Origin: Streptomyces sp. NBC_01471
Lineage (GTDB): Bacteria > Actinomycetota > Actinomycetes > Streptomycetales > Streptomycetaceae
NCBI RefSeq assembly: GCF_041438865.1
Contig: NZ_CP109450.1
Location: 3,582,501 to 3,646,500, forward strand
Direction: 5' to 3'
DNA: 64,000 nt
Below the pieces are notes generated by a model, which worked only from the letters and a program-made list of their open reading frames with translations, did no database searches and was not told where the DNA came from. Each line of letters starts with the position of its first letter. The first letter of the stretch is position 1. A program made the position numbers and the translations under genes. Shown in pieces: positions 18,096 through 28,012 of this stretch.

Positions 18096-18410
18096 TCAGC
18101 TGGAGCCGCCGCAGCCGCCTCCGCCTCCACCGCACGACGAACCGCCCCCGCAGGACGACCCGCCGCCGCAGGACGAGTGGCCGCCACCACCGCAGGAGTG
18201 GTGACCACCGGAATGACCGCCCGAGTGGTGACCACCGGAACCGCTGTCCCCCGCCCACCAGCTGCCGCCCGCCGTACCGCCCGCGACGCCACCGGCGGCG
18301 GACGAACGGCTCCGGCCGCCCCTGCGCCCGCCCCGCTTCCGGTCCGCGGCCACCAGCGCGACCAGCACGATCACCACCACTGCCAAGATGAAAAAGCCCA
18401 CGGCCCTCAC
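18096..18410 (-). CDS. Small membrane protein with His/Cys/Gly-rich tail
   Basis: This 104-residue protein begins with a single membrane helix (VGFFILAVVVIVLVALVAA), then a basic patch (DRKRGGRRGGRSR), then a tail of about 60 residues made almost only of Gly, Ser, His and Cys (for example HHSGGHSGGHHSCGGGGHSS, then SSCGGGSSC and GGGCGGSS). It starts at GTG 18410, which follows GGAGGAGGG. Such tails could bind metal, mediate disulfide links or self-associate, but no function is established. Some bacterial membrane proteins of the TIGR04222 type end in a similar tail; this one keeps only the anchor and the tail. Confidence 0.75.
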   Translation of the reverse strand: MRAVGFFILAVVVIVLVALVAADRKRGGRRGGRSRSSAAGGVAGGTAGGSWWAGDSGSGGHHSGGHSGGHHSCGGGGHSSCGGGSSCGGGSSCGGGGGGCGGSS

Positions 18411-18541
18411 CCCTCCTCCGCCCGGCGGAGCGGGTCCCCCGTAGGCCCCCGCCCGGCTGCCGGGCTTCTCGTGTGACAGGCCAATCCCCGGTACACGCGG
18501 GCTCAAGCAGGAGTTGAGGAAGTCCAGAGGTTCGGCGCAGG

Positions 18542-19750
18542 ATGGCCGCCATGACCACTACGGGAAGCTCCACGGGACACCTCGGCGGACGGCCGCTGCT
18601 CAACCGCCGGCTGGACGGACTCGGCACGACGATCTTCGCGGAGATGTCCGCGCTGGCCACAGCCACCGGCGCGATCAACCTGGGGCAGGGTTTCCCGGAC
18701 ACCGACGGTCCGGAGGAGGTCCGCGAGGCCGCGGTCCGGGCGCTGCGCGAGGGCAAGGGGAACCAGTACCCGCCGGGCCCGGGCATCCCGGAGCTCCGCT
18801 CGGCGATCGCCGACCACCAGCGCCGCTTCTACGGCATCGGCCTCGACCCCGACACCGAGGTCCTGGTCACCGCGGGGGCCACGGAGGGAATCGCCGCCGC
18901 GATGCTCGCCCTGCTGGAACCGGGCGACGAGGTCATCGCGTTCGAGCCGTTCTACGACTCGTACGCCGCCTGCATCGCCATGGCGGGCGCCGTCCGCGTA
19001 CCGCTGACGCTCCGTGCCCCGGACTTCCGGCCCGACCTCGACGCCCTGCGGGACGCCGTCACGCCCCGCACCCGGCTGCTGCTGCTCAACTCGCCGCACA
19101 ACCCCACCGGTATGGTCCTCACCCCCGGCGAGCTGGCGGCCATCGCGGAACTGGCGCGCGAACGCGATCTGCTCGTGGTCACCGACGAGGTCTACGAGCA
19201 CCTGGTCTTCGACGGCGCCCACCACCCGATCGCGGCGCTGCCCGGCATGCGCGAGCGCACCGTCTCCATCTCGTCGGCCGGCAAGACGTTCTCGTTCACG
19301 GGATGGAAGGTCGGCTGGGTCACCGGGTCCCCCGCCCTCGTCGCGGCGGTCCGCACGGCGAAGCAGTATCTGACCTATGTGAGCGCCGGACCGTTCCAGT
19401 ACGCCGTCGCCGAGGCCCTGCGGCTCCCGGACAGCTACTTCACCACCCTGCGGACCGATCTGCTGCGCAAGCGCGACCTGCTCGACGCGGGTCTGCGCGC
19501 CGCCGGATTCACCGTGTACGAGCCGCAGGGCACGTACTTCATCACCACCGACATCGCACCGTTCGGCGAGAAGGACGCCCTGGCGTTCTGCCGGGCGCTG
19601 CCGGAGCGGTGCGGCGTGGTCGCGGTGCCCAGTTCGGTGTTCTACGACGACCCGGAGGCGGGCCGCAGCCAAGTTCGTTTCACGTTCTGCAAGCGGGACG
19701 ACGTGCTCCGTGACGCGGGCGGCCGGCTGGAGCGCGCTTTCCGGGGCTGA
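18542..19750 (+). CDS. PLP-dependent aminotransferase, KAT I / methionine aminotransferase-like
   Basis: A 402-residue class I/II aminotransferase. The substrate-loop motif INLGQGFPDTDGPEEV, NSPHNPTGMVL, VVTDEVYEHLVF and the Schiff-base segment SSAGKTFSFTGWKVGW are all intact. This combination is seen in kynurenine/glutamine transaminases and in methionine-preferring aminotransferases of the YbdL type, so the amino donor is probably Met, Gln or an aromatic amino acid. A start at ATG 18551 is as likely as 18542. It is a monocistronic gene as far as can be seen. Confidence 0.9.
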   Translation: MAAMTTTGSSTGHLGGRPLLNRRLDGLGTTIFAEMSALATATGAINLGQGFPDTDGPEEVREAAVRALREGKGNQYPPGPGIPELRSAIADHQRRFYGIGLDPDTEVLVTAGATEGIAAAMLALLEPGDEVIAFEPFYDSYAACIAMAGAVRVPLTLRAPDFRPDLDALRDAVTPRTRLLLLNSPHNPTGMVLTPGELAAIAELARERDLLVVTDEVYEHLVFDGAHHPIAALPGMRERTVSISSAGKTFSFTGWKVGWVTGSPALVAAVRTAKQYLTYVSAGPFQYAVAEALRLPDSYFTTLRTDLLRKRDLLDAGLRAAGFTVYEPQGTYFITTDIAPFGEKDALAFCRALPERCGVVAVPSSVFYDDPEAGRSQVRFTFCKRDDVLRDAGGRLERAFRG

Positions 19751-19880
19751 ACGCGACCACGGATGGGGCCCGAGATGTTGCTGCCCCGATCGCCCGGGGC
19801 AAGGCTGAGCCGGACGTCACCGGGTCTCAGGGAGCGCGGGCCGGACCGCGCCGGTCGCGGTGGGCGGAAGGAGCGGTGCC

Positions 19881-20177
19881 ATGAGGGTCATGCTGCGAGC
19901 GCGCATGGACACGCAGGTCACGAACGAGGCGGTCAAGAACGGCACCCTGCCGAAGATCATGCAGGCCCTGGCGGACCGGCTCAAGCCGGAGGCGGCCTAC
20001 TTCGGCCCCATCAAGGGCGGGCGGGCCTGCACCTTCGTCTTCGACATGCAGGACAGTTCACTGCTGCCCGCCATCGTGGAGCCGCTCTTCCAGACGCTCG
20101 GCGCGGAGATCGAGATCCAGCCCGTGATGAACACCGAGGACATGCAGAAGGGCATGGCCGCGCTGAAGCAGGGCTGA
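19881..20177 (+). CDS. Small conserved hypothetical protein
   Basis: A 98-residue cytosolic protein (MRVMLRARMDTQ start) with an alternating strand-helix pattern that could form a ferredoxin-like alpha/beta fold of the kind found in small dimeric alpha-beta-barrel proteins. The ATG at 19881 follows GGAAGGAGC at ideal spacing. I do not recognise the family. It is followed by a strong hairpin shared with the convergent YbjN gene. Confidence 0.75.
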   Translation: MRVMLRARMDTQVTNEAVKNGTLPKIMQALADRLKPEAAYFGPIKGGRACTFVFDMQDSSLLPAIVEPLFQTLGAEIEIQPVMNTEDMQKGMAALKQG

Positions 20178-20354
20178 CCGCGGCCGGCCGGTCGGCCGCC
20201 CGCACGCCGCACGTCCCGGTCCGGCCACCCGACGGCGCGCGGATCGCGTGGGGCCACCCGACGGCGCGCGAACGGCGCGCGGGACCGCGTACAGCAGCGG
20301 CCTACCGCCCCCACGGCCACCGGCATCGTCCTTCAGTGCAGCCCGGCATGGGAA

Positions 20355-20395
20355 AGCCCGGCCGGTACGGCGCCGAAGCGCCTTCCGGCCGGGCT
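20355..20395. terminator. Bidirectional hairpin terminator
   Basis: Arms of 11 bp at 20355-20365 and 20385-20395 (AGCCCGGCCGG type) with a further small inner stem lie between convergent genes ending at 20177 and 20411. Confidence 0.75.
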
Positions 20396-20410
20396 CTCCG
20401 CACGGGCTGC

Positions 20411-20947
20411 TCAGGCGTCGTCGCCCGGCTGGTCGTCGCCCTTGCCGGACTCCAGGTCCTGCTCCAGACCGAGCTGGTCGACGAGCCACTTGTCGAACTC
20501 GATCGAGGCGCGGACCCAGCTGACCGTGGACGACACGAAGTGCTCCAGGGCCACGCCGGTGCCGATGAGCATCTGCGCCTCACCGATGAGCCGGACGCTG
20601 CCGTCGTCGTGGGTGTGCGTGTAGACCTTGGGCCACAGTGTGCGGCGGTTCCAGTCGTCGATCAGCTCAAGGAGCTGGACCTTCTCCTCGATGCCGTGCG
20701 GGCGGTCGTAGAACGTCCGCACCGAGAAGACCTGCTGGTCGTCCTCACCGCGGAACATGAAGTACGTGCGGAATTCCTCCCACGGCGCGGCGAGGTCACC
20801 CTCGTCGTCCAGGACGTACTTCAGCTCCATCTGTTCGAGGAGCTGCTTGACCAGATCCTGGTCGGGAACGACGGGGCCCGCCGGTCCTGAATCCTGCGGA
20901 TCGGGCTGGCCCCCGAAGTTCGGAATGGAGGACGGGTCGATGGTCAT
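20411..20947 (-). CDS. YbjN domain-containing protein
   Basis: A 178-residue soluble protein with a YbjN / type III secretion chaperone-like fold (KYVLDDEGDLAAPWEEFR, then DDWNRRTLWPKVYTH and VRLIGEAQMLIGTGV). A short disordered acidic tail ends the protein (DLESGKGDDQPGDDA). YbjN proteins have been linked to stress and motility in enterobacteria, but the Streptomyces function is not known. The start ATG 20947 sits after AAGGGC. It lies 99 bases downstream of clpB's stop on the same strand, so read-through from the heat-shock promoter of clpB is possible. Confidence 0.85.
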   Translation of the reverse strand: MTIDPSSIPNFGGQPDPQDSGPAGPVVPDQDLVKQLLEQMELKYVLDDEGDLAAPWEEFRTYFMFRGEDDQQVFSVRTFYDRPHGIEEKVQLLELIDDWNRRTLWPKVYTHTHDDGSVRLIGEAQMLIGTGVALEHFVSSTVSWVRASIEFDKWLVDQLGLEQDLESGKGDDQPGDDA

Positions 20948-21045
20948 CTTGAATTGCCCTTCGTACGAGTCCCGCCATCCTCTCTCATGCCGGGCGGGGC
21001 GTGGCAAGCCCCGCCCCGCCCTGTCGGCCGGTGTCCGCTCCCGGC

Positions 21046-23667
<2,622 letters not shown>

Positions 23668-23738
23668 GTGTGCGCTCTCCTCCTCGCGGGGCGGGTCCGT
23701 CCCTGCAGTGACTCAGTGCGATGCGTCAGGATCATGGC

Positions 23739-23764
23739 CTTGGCCGGCCGGCCGGCCGGCCAAG
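23739..23764. repeat. Perfect 26-bp palindrome of GGCC units
   Basis: The stretch from 23739 to 23764 is fully self-complementary: CTT(GGCC repeated)AAG. It lies between the HAIR promoter and the clpB start, thus inside the expected 5' untranslated leader. It could form an mRNA hairpin or a cruciform; whether it does anything is unknown. Confidence 0.75.
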
Positions 23765-23806
23765 AACGAGCCGGCCTGGCTCCAGCGTGCCTAGACCCAA
23801 GCAACG

Positions 23807-23835
23807 TACATAAAGTTGAGTCTATTCCACTCAAC
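23807..23835 (-). promoter_or_regulatory. clpB promoter with HAIR operator (HspR box)
   Basis: On the minus strand a -35-like TTGAGT (from 23834) and a -10-like TATGTA (23812-23807) are spaced by 16 bases. The inverted repeat GTTGAGT-N7-ACTCAAC at 23815-23835 overlaps the -35 and the spacer; it differs from the HAIR consensus CTTGAGT-N7-ACTCAAG, as I recall it, only at the outermost base pair. HspR bound here would block the promoter directly. The same element occurs upstream of dnaK. Confidence 0.88.
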
Positions 23836-23917
23836 ATGCATTGGACAGGGCCACCGCCCCTGTCCGACAGGATCTCTGCCCCATCGGACGCGGCGGGAGC
23901 CGGGTAGGTTCGCGCCC

Positions 23918-24322
23918 ATGGCCATTGACCCACGGAACCCCGATCCGCCCTATCTCAGCTTCTGGCGCGAATTCCATCGCTGCACCTTGACGACCCCGCG
24001 CCCGGACGGTTCACCGCATCTGGTGCCGGTCGGCGTGACGTGGGAACCGGAGGCCGGGATCGCCCGGGTCATCGCCAACAAGAAGTCGCGGAAAGTCGCG
24101 AACGTCCTGGCCGCGGGCCCCGAGGGGGCGCGGGTCGCGGTCTGCCAGGTGGCGCCGGGGCGCTGGGCGACGCTGGAGGGGCGCGCGCGGGTCCGCACGG
24201 AGCCGGATGCCGTCGCCGAGGCGGTACGGCGTTACGCCGAGCGCTACGGGCGTACGCCGACCGAGAACCCGGACCGGGTCCTGATCGAGATCAGCGTCGA
24301 ACGGGCGATGGGCCGCGCCTGA
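23918..24322 (+). CDS. PPOX-class F420/FMN-dependent oxidoreductase
   Basis: A 134-residue split beta-barrel protein of the pyridoxamine-phosphate-oxidase-like group. It shows FHRCTLTTPRPDGSPHLVPV at the cofactor edge, then KSRKVANVLA and VAVCQVAPGRWATLEG. Actinobacterial members often bind F420 rather than FMN, but the cofactor cannot be decided by eye. The ATG at 23918 has only a weak AGG upstream. It is divergent from clpB and may share the heat-shock control region. Confidence 0.88.
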   Translation: MAIDPRNPDPPYLSFWREFHRCTLTTPRPDGSPHLVPVGVTWEPEAGIARVIANKKSRKVANVLAAGPEGARVAVCQVAPGRWATLEGRARVRTEPDAVAEAVRRYAERYGRTPTENPDRVLIEISVERAMGRA

Positions 24323-24363
24323 CCGGCGTCCGGCCCGAACGGCCCGCCCGGGTCCGGGCGCAG

Positions 24364-24406
24364 CACAGCGGCGCCACCGTGTTCAGGTCACGGTGGCGCC
24401 GCTGTG
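24364..24406. terminator. Perfect 18-bp hairpin, bidirectional terminator
   Basis: Arms 24364-24381 and 24389-24406 pair perfectly around a 7-base loop, between the convergent genes that end at 24322 and 24450. It is one of the strongest hairpins in the window. Confidence 0.88.
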
Positions 24407-24449
24407 TGGGGGAAGCACCTGAGCGATCTGTTGCACCGGGGGAATCGCG

Positions 24450-24779
24450 TCAGGCACTGCGGGGGATAGCTGTGGTCGGCTCGGCGTCGAACAACTCGTG
24501 GTCACGCCGGTCGAGGTTCACGAACACCATGCCGTAACGGATGGCACAGCGAACAGGCTGTGGGGCGCCGCGGGGCTTGCGCAGGCACCGGTAGGCGCGG
24601 ACGTCACCGTCGTCACCGTCGTCCTCGCGTACGACGACCACCGGCTCACCGAACAGGGTGACCATCAACGAGTCACCACGGCGCGGAATCGCCGTGACGA
24701 GGTCGATGAAATGCCACCCGGAGCGGTAGGCGACGGCCATCTCGCGCTGGAAGACTCTGTCGTCCGGTGGGACGGTCAT
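24450..24779 (-). CDS. Rieske-oxygenase-like N-terminal fragment lacking the cluster ligands
   Basis: This 109-residue protein aligns by eye with the N-terminus of aromatic-ring-hydroxylating oxygenase alpha subunits: DDRVFQREMAVAYRSGWHFI, then GEPVVVVREDDGD and VRAYRCL. Where the family has the Rieske motifs CxH and CxxH, this protein reads RCLRKPRGAPQPVRCAIRYG and jumps straight to the following GMVFVNLD segment, so the histidine ligands and most of the cluster-binding loop are gone. No catalytic domain follows. It starts (ATG 24779) within the stop codon of the secreted-peptide gene, so translation is coupled. It could be an eroding gene or a small repurposed binding domain; the intact frame, good coupling and neighbours favour a working gene, but this is inference. 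Confidence 0.6.
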   Translation of the reverse strand: MTVPPDDRVFQREMAVAYRSGWHFIDLVTAIPRRGDSLMVTLFGEPVVVVREDDGDDGDVRAYRCLRKPRGAPQPVRCAIRYGMVFVNLDRRDHELFDAEPTTAIPRSA

Positions 24780-24976
24780 GCGCTTGCCGATGCCGAAGAG
24801 CTGTCCCAGCCGCTGTCCATGGGCGGAGGCGCCGCGTGCACAATGTCCCAGCCGCTGTCCGACGAAGCGGCAGCCTTGTCGGCCCCCGCACCGAGGCTCG
24901 CCCCACCCAGAACACCGAACGCCAAGGGCACGGAGAAAGCAACGGCAAGCGCCGAGCGAAGCAATATCTTGTACAT
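24776..24976 (-). CDS. Small secreted peptide with two DSGWD motifs
   Basis: A 66-residue protein with a clear signal peptide (MYKILLRSALAVAFSVPLAF, then GVLGGASLGAGA) and a mature part of about 34 residues rich in Ala, Ser and Pro. DSGWD occurs at residues 40-44 and 54-58, a 14-residue period. Its stop overlaps the ATG of the Rieske-like gene. The start is uncertain: ATG 24976 fits the signal peptide best, but a GTG at 24994 lies downstream of GGGGGAG. No known RiPP or antimicrobial class is recognised. Divergent from the LuxR gene at 25107, which may control it. Confidence 0.6.
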   Translation of the reverse strand: MYKILLRSALAVAFSVPLAFGVLGGASLGAGADKAAASSDSGWDIVHAAPPPMDSGWDSSSASASA

Positions 24977-25106
24977 AGTCGGCTTCGTCCTCACTTGATG
25001 GTGTCTTCTCCCCCGCATCACAAGACGATGGCTTATTCCGGCACGTCAGCGCTACACGCACGATGCATCATGTTCTTGCACGTTCAGGACCCTGGGGGGT
25101 GGAGAT

Positions 25107-26090
25107 TTGCCTTGTAACACCACACAACCGACACACCCTCACGCCGTCACCGACTTGTGCGACGAGGGGGCCCGCCTCTATGCCAGTGCGTTGACTACCG
25201 GACGCGTCACCCGCATCGAGGTGGAATCAGCGCCGTGCCTGGTGGAACTGGCGCTGTTGCACCCGGATCCCGACGACGTGAACTGGCTCCGGCCGGTTCT
25301 GCCTTCCATCGCGCTTGCCCAGCGGCTGCATCCGATCGAGCGCGAGATCCAGGACCGCAGACGGCTGTCTGTCGAGCTGACGGACTCTTTCGAGCCGTTC
25401 ATGGCCCTCAGCGCCCAGACCCCGGCAAGCACCCACGCGATCACGGTGCTGGAGGGCTTCGACAGGATCAACGCGGCCCTCAACCTCGCCACCGCCGAGT
25501 GCGGCACCGAGATGCTGACGGTCCAGCCGGGGGGCGGACGCAGCGAGCACGTCCTCATTCAGGCGCTGGAGCGGGACAGGCCCCTGATCGACCGCGGCGT
25601 CAGCATACGGACGCTGTACCAGCACACCGTCAGGCACAGCCAGGGGACGCTCGCCTACGTCGACCGGATATCCGGCGGCAAGGCCGAAATCCGCACCCTC
25701 GAAGAGCTCATCGAGCGCCTGATCATCTTCGACCGCACGGTCGCCTTCATCCCCGCGCGCGACGACCGCCGGGTGGCCCTGGAACTCCGGCATCCCGGAC
25801 TCGTCGAGTACCTCATCAAGGTCTTCGAGCAGTTGTGGCGGCGCGGCACACCGCTGCTCGACGAGATCCCGTACAACCCCACCCCCGAAGGCGTGTCCGG
25901 GGTCCAGCGTTCCATCGCCCAACTCCTGGTCGAGGGACATGTCGACGAGGCCATAGCCCGGCGCCTCGGCATGAACGTACGGACGTGCCGGGCCCACGTC
26001 GCCAAACTCTCCGCATCCCTGGGCAGCAGCAGCAGAGCCCAACTCGGCTATCTGATCGCGCAGTCCGGCATCCTGAAGCAGGGAAGCTGA
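25107..26090 (+). CDS. LuxR-type orphan transcriptional regulator (TTG start)
   Basis: A 327-residue regulator with a C-terminal LuxR-family helix-turn-helix (about 265-322; GVSGVQRSIAQLLVEGHVDE, then AIARRLGMNVRTCRAHVAKL). The N-terminal two thirds lack a receiver domain and look like the TrmB-like helical and phospholipase-D-like modules of Streptomyces regulators tied to peptide or secondary-metabolite loci. The predicted start is TTG at 25107, after GGGGGGTGGAG. It is divergent from the secreted-peptide/Rieske-like pair and is the likely regulator of that pair. A broken copy of its DNA-binding end follows at 26137. Confidence 0.82.
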   Translation: MPCNTTQPTHPHAVTDLCDEGARLYASALTTGRVTRIEVESAPCLVELALLHPDPDDVNWLRPVLPSIALAQRLHPIEREIQDRRRLSVELTDSFEPFMALSAQTPASTHAITVLEGFDRINAALNLATAECGTEMLTVQPGGGRSEHVLIQALERDRPLIDRGVSIRTLYQHTVRHSQGTLAYVDRISGGKAEIRTLEELIERLIIFDRTVAFIPARDDRRVALELRHPGLVEYLIKVFEQLWRRGTPLLDEIPYNPTPEGVSGVQRSIAQLLVEGHVDEAIARRLGMNVRTCRAHVAKLSASLGSSSRAQLGYLIAQSGILKQGS

Positions 26091-26136
26091 CGTCTGCCAC
26101 CGCGCGAAGAGACTGCCCCGCGTCTCTCCGCCCCAC

Positions 26137-26262
26137 CTCGGCGTCCGCACCTGCCGCACCCACATCGCCCACCTCTCCACCGTGCTCGGCACCCAGAACC
26201 GCGTACAACTGGGCGTCCGCATCGCCCAGTCCGGGATGCTCGACGGCCAGGAACACGCATGA
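26137..26262 (+). pseudogene. Relic of a second LuxR-type regulator (C-terminal helix-turn-helix only)
   Basis: In a frame different from the intact gene, 41 codons read LGVRTCRTHIAHLSTVLGTQ, then NRVQLGVRIAQSGMLDGQEHA and a stop at 26260. This is plainly homologous to the last part of the intact regulator (LGMNVRTCRAHVAKLSASLG ... AQLGYLIAQSGIL). No start, ribosome-binding site or upstream domain is present. It is best read as the remains of a tandem duplication or of a deleted paralogue. Confidence 0.8.
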
Positions 26263-26294
26263 GGGGCCGCCACCCCTCCGGGTGACGACCCCTC
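26261..26294. terminator. Hairpin between the LuxR relic and hspR
   Basis: GAGGGG (26261-26266) and CACCC (26271-26275) pair with GGGTG (26280-26284) and CCCCTC (26289-26294), with a symmetric 4-base internal loop. It lies 17 bases beyond the hspR stop on the minus strand and could end the dnaK operon. Confidence 0.55.
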
Positions 26295-26310
26295 ACACAC
26301 GCGAACTGAG

Positions 26311-26778
26311 CTACTCCGGTGACCGCTTCGGCCTCGGCCGCCAGACCACCAGTGCGCTGGTCTGCTGCGCGTCCTGGTACGGGACCAGGTCGCGGCGGTA
26401 CGAGGCGTGGACCTGCGCCTCACGCTGCTGCATGGCCACCGCCGCGCCGTCCACGGCCGCCGAGAGCTCGGCGACCCTGGCCTGGAGCGCGGCGACCTGG
26501 TGTTCCAGCTCGATGATGCGCTTGATGCCCGCGAGGTTGATGCCCTCGTCCTGGGACAGCTGCTGCACCGTACGGAGCAGCTCGATGTCCTGGGCCGAGT
26601 ACCGCCGCCCCCGGCCGGCCGTCCGGCCCGGTGAGACCAGGCCGAGACGGTCGTACTGGCGCAGGGTCTGCGGGTGCAGGCCCGAGAGCTGAGCGGCCAC
26701 CGAGATGACGTACACGGGGGTCTCGTCAGTCAGTTCGTACCCCATGGAGGGGTCACGGCGTCCTCGGCGGCCATTCAT
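26311..26778 (-). CDS. hspR: HspR, MerR-family heat-shock repressor
   Basis: A 155-residue repressor of the dnaK operon and clpB. The MerR-type DNA-binding domain is PVYVISVAAQLSGLHPQTLR (about 20-40) followed by QYDRLGLVSPGRTAGRGRRY; a long helix for dimerisation follows (IIELEHQVAALQARVAELSA). DnaK acts as co-repressor in S. coelicolor as I recall. It is the last gene of the operon, one base after the dnaJ stop. Autoregulation is expected through the HAIR sites upstream of dnaK. Confidence 0.96.
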   Translation of the reverse strand: MNGRRGRRDPSMGYELTDETPVYVISVAAQLSGLHPQTLRQYDRLGLVSPGRTAGRGRRYSAQDIELLRTVQQLSQDEGINLAGIKRIIELEHQVAALQARVAELSAAVDGAAVAMQQREAQVHASYRRDLVPYQDAQQTSALVVWRPRPKRSPE

Positions 26779-26779
26779 C

Positions 26780-27973
26780 TCAAGCTCCCTTCACGGCCTG
26801 GAAAAGCTCCGCGCGCGGGTCCTCCCCCGCGGTCGCGTCGCGGTAGGTCTCCAGCGACTCCCGTGCCTTGTCGCTGAGATCCGCCGGTACGGCGACCTCG
26901 ACGGTGACCAGCAGGTCACCCCGGGTGCCGTCCTTGCGTACGGCGCCCTTGCCCCGGGCCCGCATCGTACGGCCGTTGGGCGTACCCGCCGGCAGTTTCA
27001 GCGTGACCGGGGGTCCGCCGAGCGTCGGTACCTTGACCTCGCCGCCGAGCGCCGCCTCCGTGAAGGTGACGGGCACGGTGAGGGTGAGGTTGTCGCCCCT
27101 GCGGCCGAAGACCGGGTGGGCGTCGACATGCACGATCACATAGAGGTCACCGGCCGGGCCGCCCTGCTCGCCCGGGGTGCCCTTGCCGCGCAGCCTGATC
27201 CGCTGGCCGTCGGAGACGCCCGCCGGGATCCGGACCTGCATGGTCCGGGAGGACTTGGCCCGCCCGGAGCCCTTGCAGACGTCGCAGGGGTCCTGGGCGA
27301 TGAGCCCGCGGCCCTTGCAGTCCACACACGGATCGGTCAGTGAGAAACCGCCGCCGCTGCCGCGCGACACCTGGCCGGTGCCGACGCAGGTCGGGCAGAC
27401 CCGCGGGGTGCCGTTCTTGTCGCCGGTGCCCGAACAGGCCTTGCACGGCGCCTGGCTGGACATCCGCAGCGGGACTGTGGCCCCGTCGACCGCCTCGGTG
27501 AAGCTGAGCGTCACCTCGGACTCGATGTCCTGGCCGCGGCGCGGCTGGGTGCGGGTGGTACCGGGACCGCCCCGGTTGAACAGCCCGCCGAACACGTCCC
27601 CGAGTCCGCCGCCGAAACCGCCCGCGCCGCCCGGCTGCTGCCCCGCTCCCCCGCCCGGGGTACCTCCGAAGAGGTCCCCCAGGTCGAAGTTGAAGGAGCC
27701 GCCGCCGGCGCCGGGCCCTGGCCGGTAGCCGCCGTTGCCGAAGAGAGCACGCGCTTCGTCGTACTCCTTGCGCTTCTTGGGGTCGCCGAGGACGTCGTTC
27801 GCCTCGGAGACCGCCTTGAACCGCTCCTCGGCCTTGGCGTCACTCTTGTTGGCGTCCGGGTGCAGCTCGCGGGCGAGCTTCCGGTACGCCTTCTTGATCT
27901 CGGCCTCGGTGGCGTCCTTCGGGACGCCGAGAACCTTGTAGTAGTCCTTCTCGACGAAGTCCTTGGTGCTCAT
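26780..27973 (-). CDS. dnaJ: DnaJ co-chaperone (type I Hsp40)
   Basis: This 397-residue protein stimulates DnaK ATPase and delivers substrates. It has the J domain with HPD (about residue 37-39; LARELHPDANKS), a long Gly-rich region (about 85-150), the zinc domain with four CxxCxGxG-type repeats (CKACSGTG, CPTCVGTG, CVDCKGRG, CDVCKGSG), and the C-terminal peptide-binding domains. Start is ATG 27973 after GGAAGGAGGG. This is the DnaJ1-type protein linked to the hspR operon. It is 39 bases downstream of grpE. Confidence 0.98.
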   Translation of the reverse strand: MSTKDFVEKDYYKVLGVPKDATEAEIKKAYRKLARELHPDANKSDAKAEERFKAVSEANDVLGDPKKRKEYDEARALFGNGGYRPGPGAGGGSFNFDLGDLFGGTPGGGAGQQPGGAGGFGGGLGDVFGGLFNRGGPGTTRTQPRRGQDIESEVTLSFTEAVDGATVPLRMSSQAPCKACSGTGDKNGTPRVCPTCVGTGQVSRGSGGGFSLTDPCVDCKGRGLIAQDPCDVCKGSGRAKSSRTMQVRIPAGVSDGQRIRLRGKGTPGEQGGPAGDLYVIVHVDAHPVFGRRGDNLTLTVPVTFTEAALGGEVKVPTLGGPPVTLKLPAGTPNGRTMRARGKGAVRKDGTRGDLLVTVEVAVPADLSDKARESLETYRDATAGEDPRAELFQAVKGA

Positions 27974-28012
27974 CCCCGACGTCCCTCCTTCCGGTCGCTA
28001 CTGATGTGCGTG

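Noticed and set aside
24498..24998. 166-codon plus-strand frame opposite the peptide and Rieske-like genes
   Set aside because: Codon pattern and the lack of a start site make it a shadow; the minus-strand genes have overlapping start and stop codons and a signal peptide.
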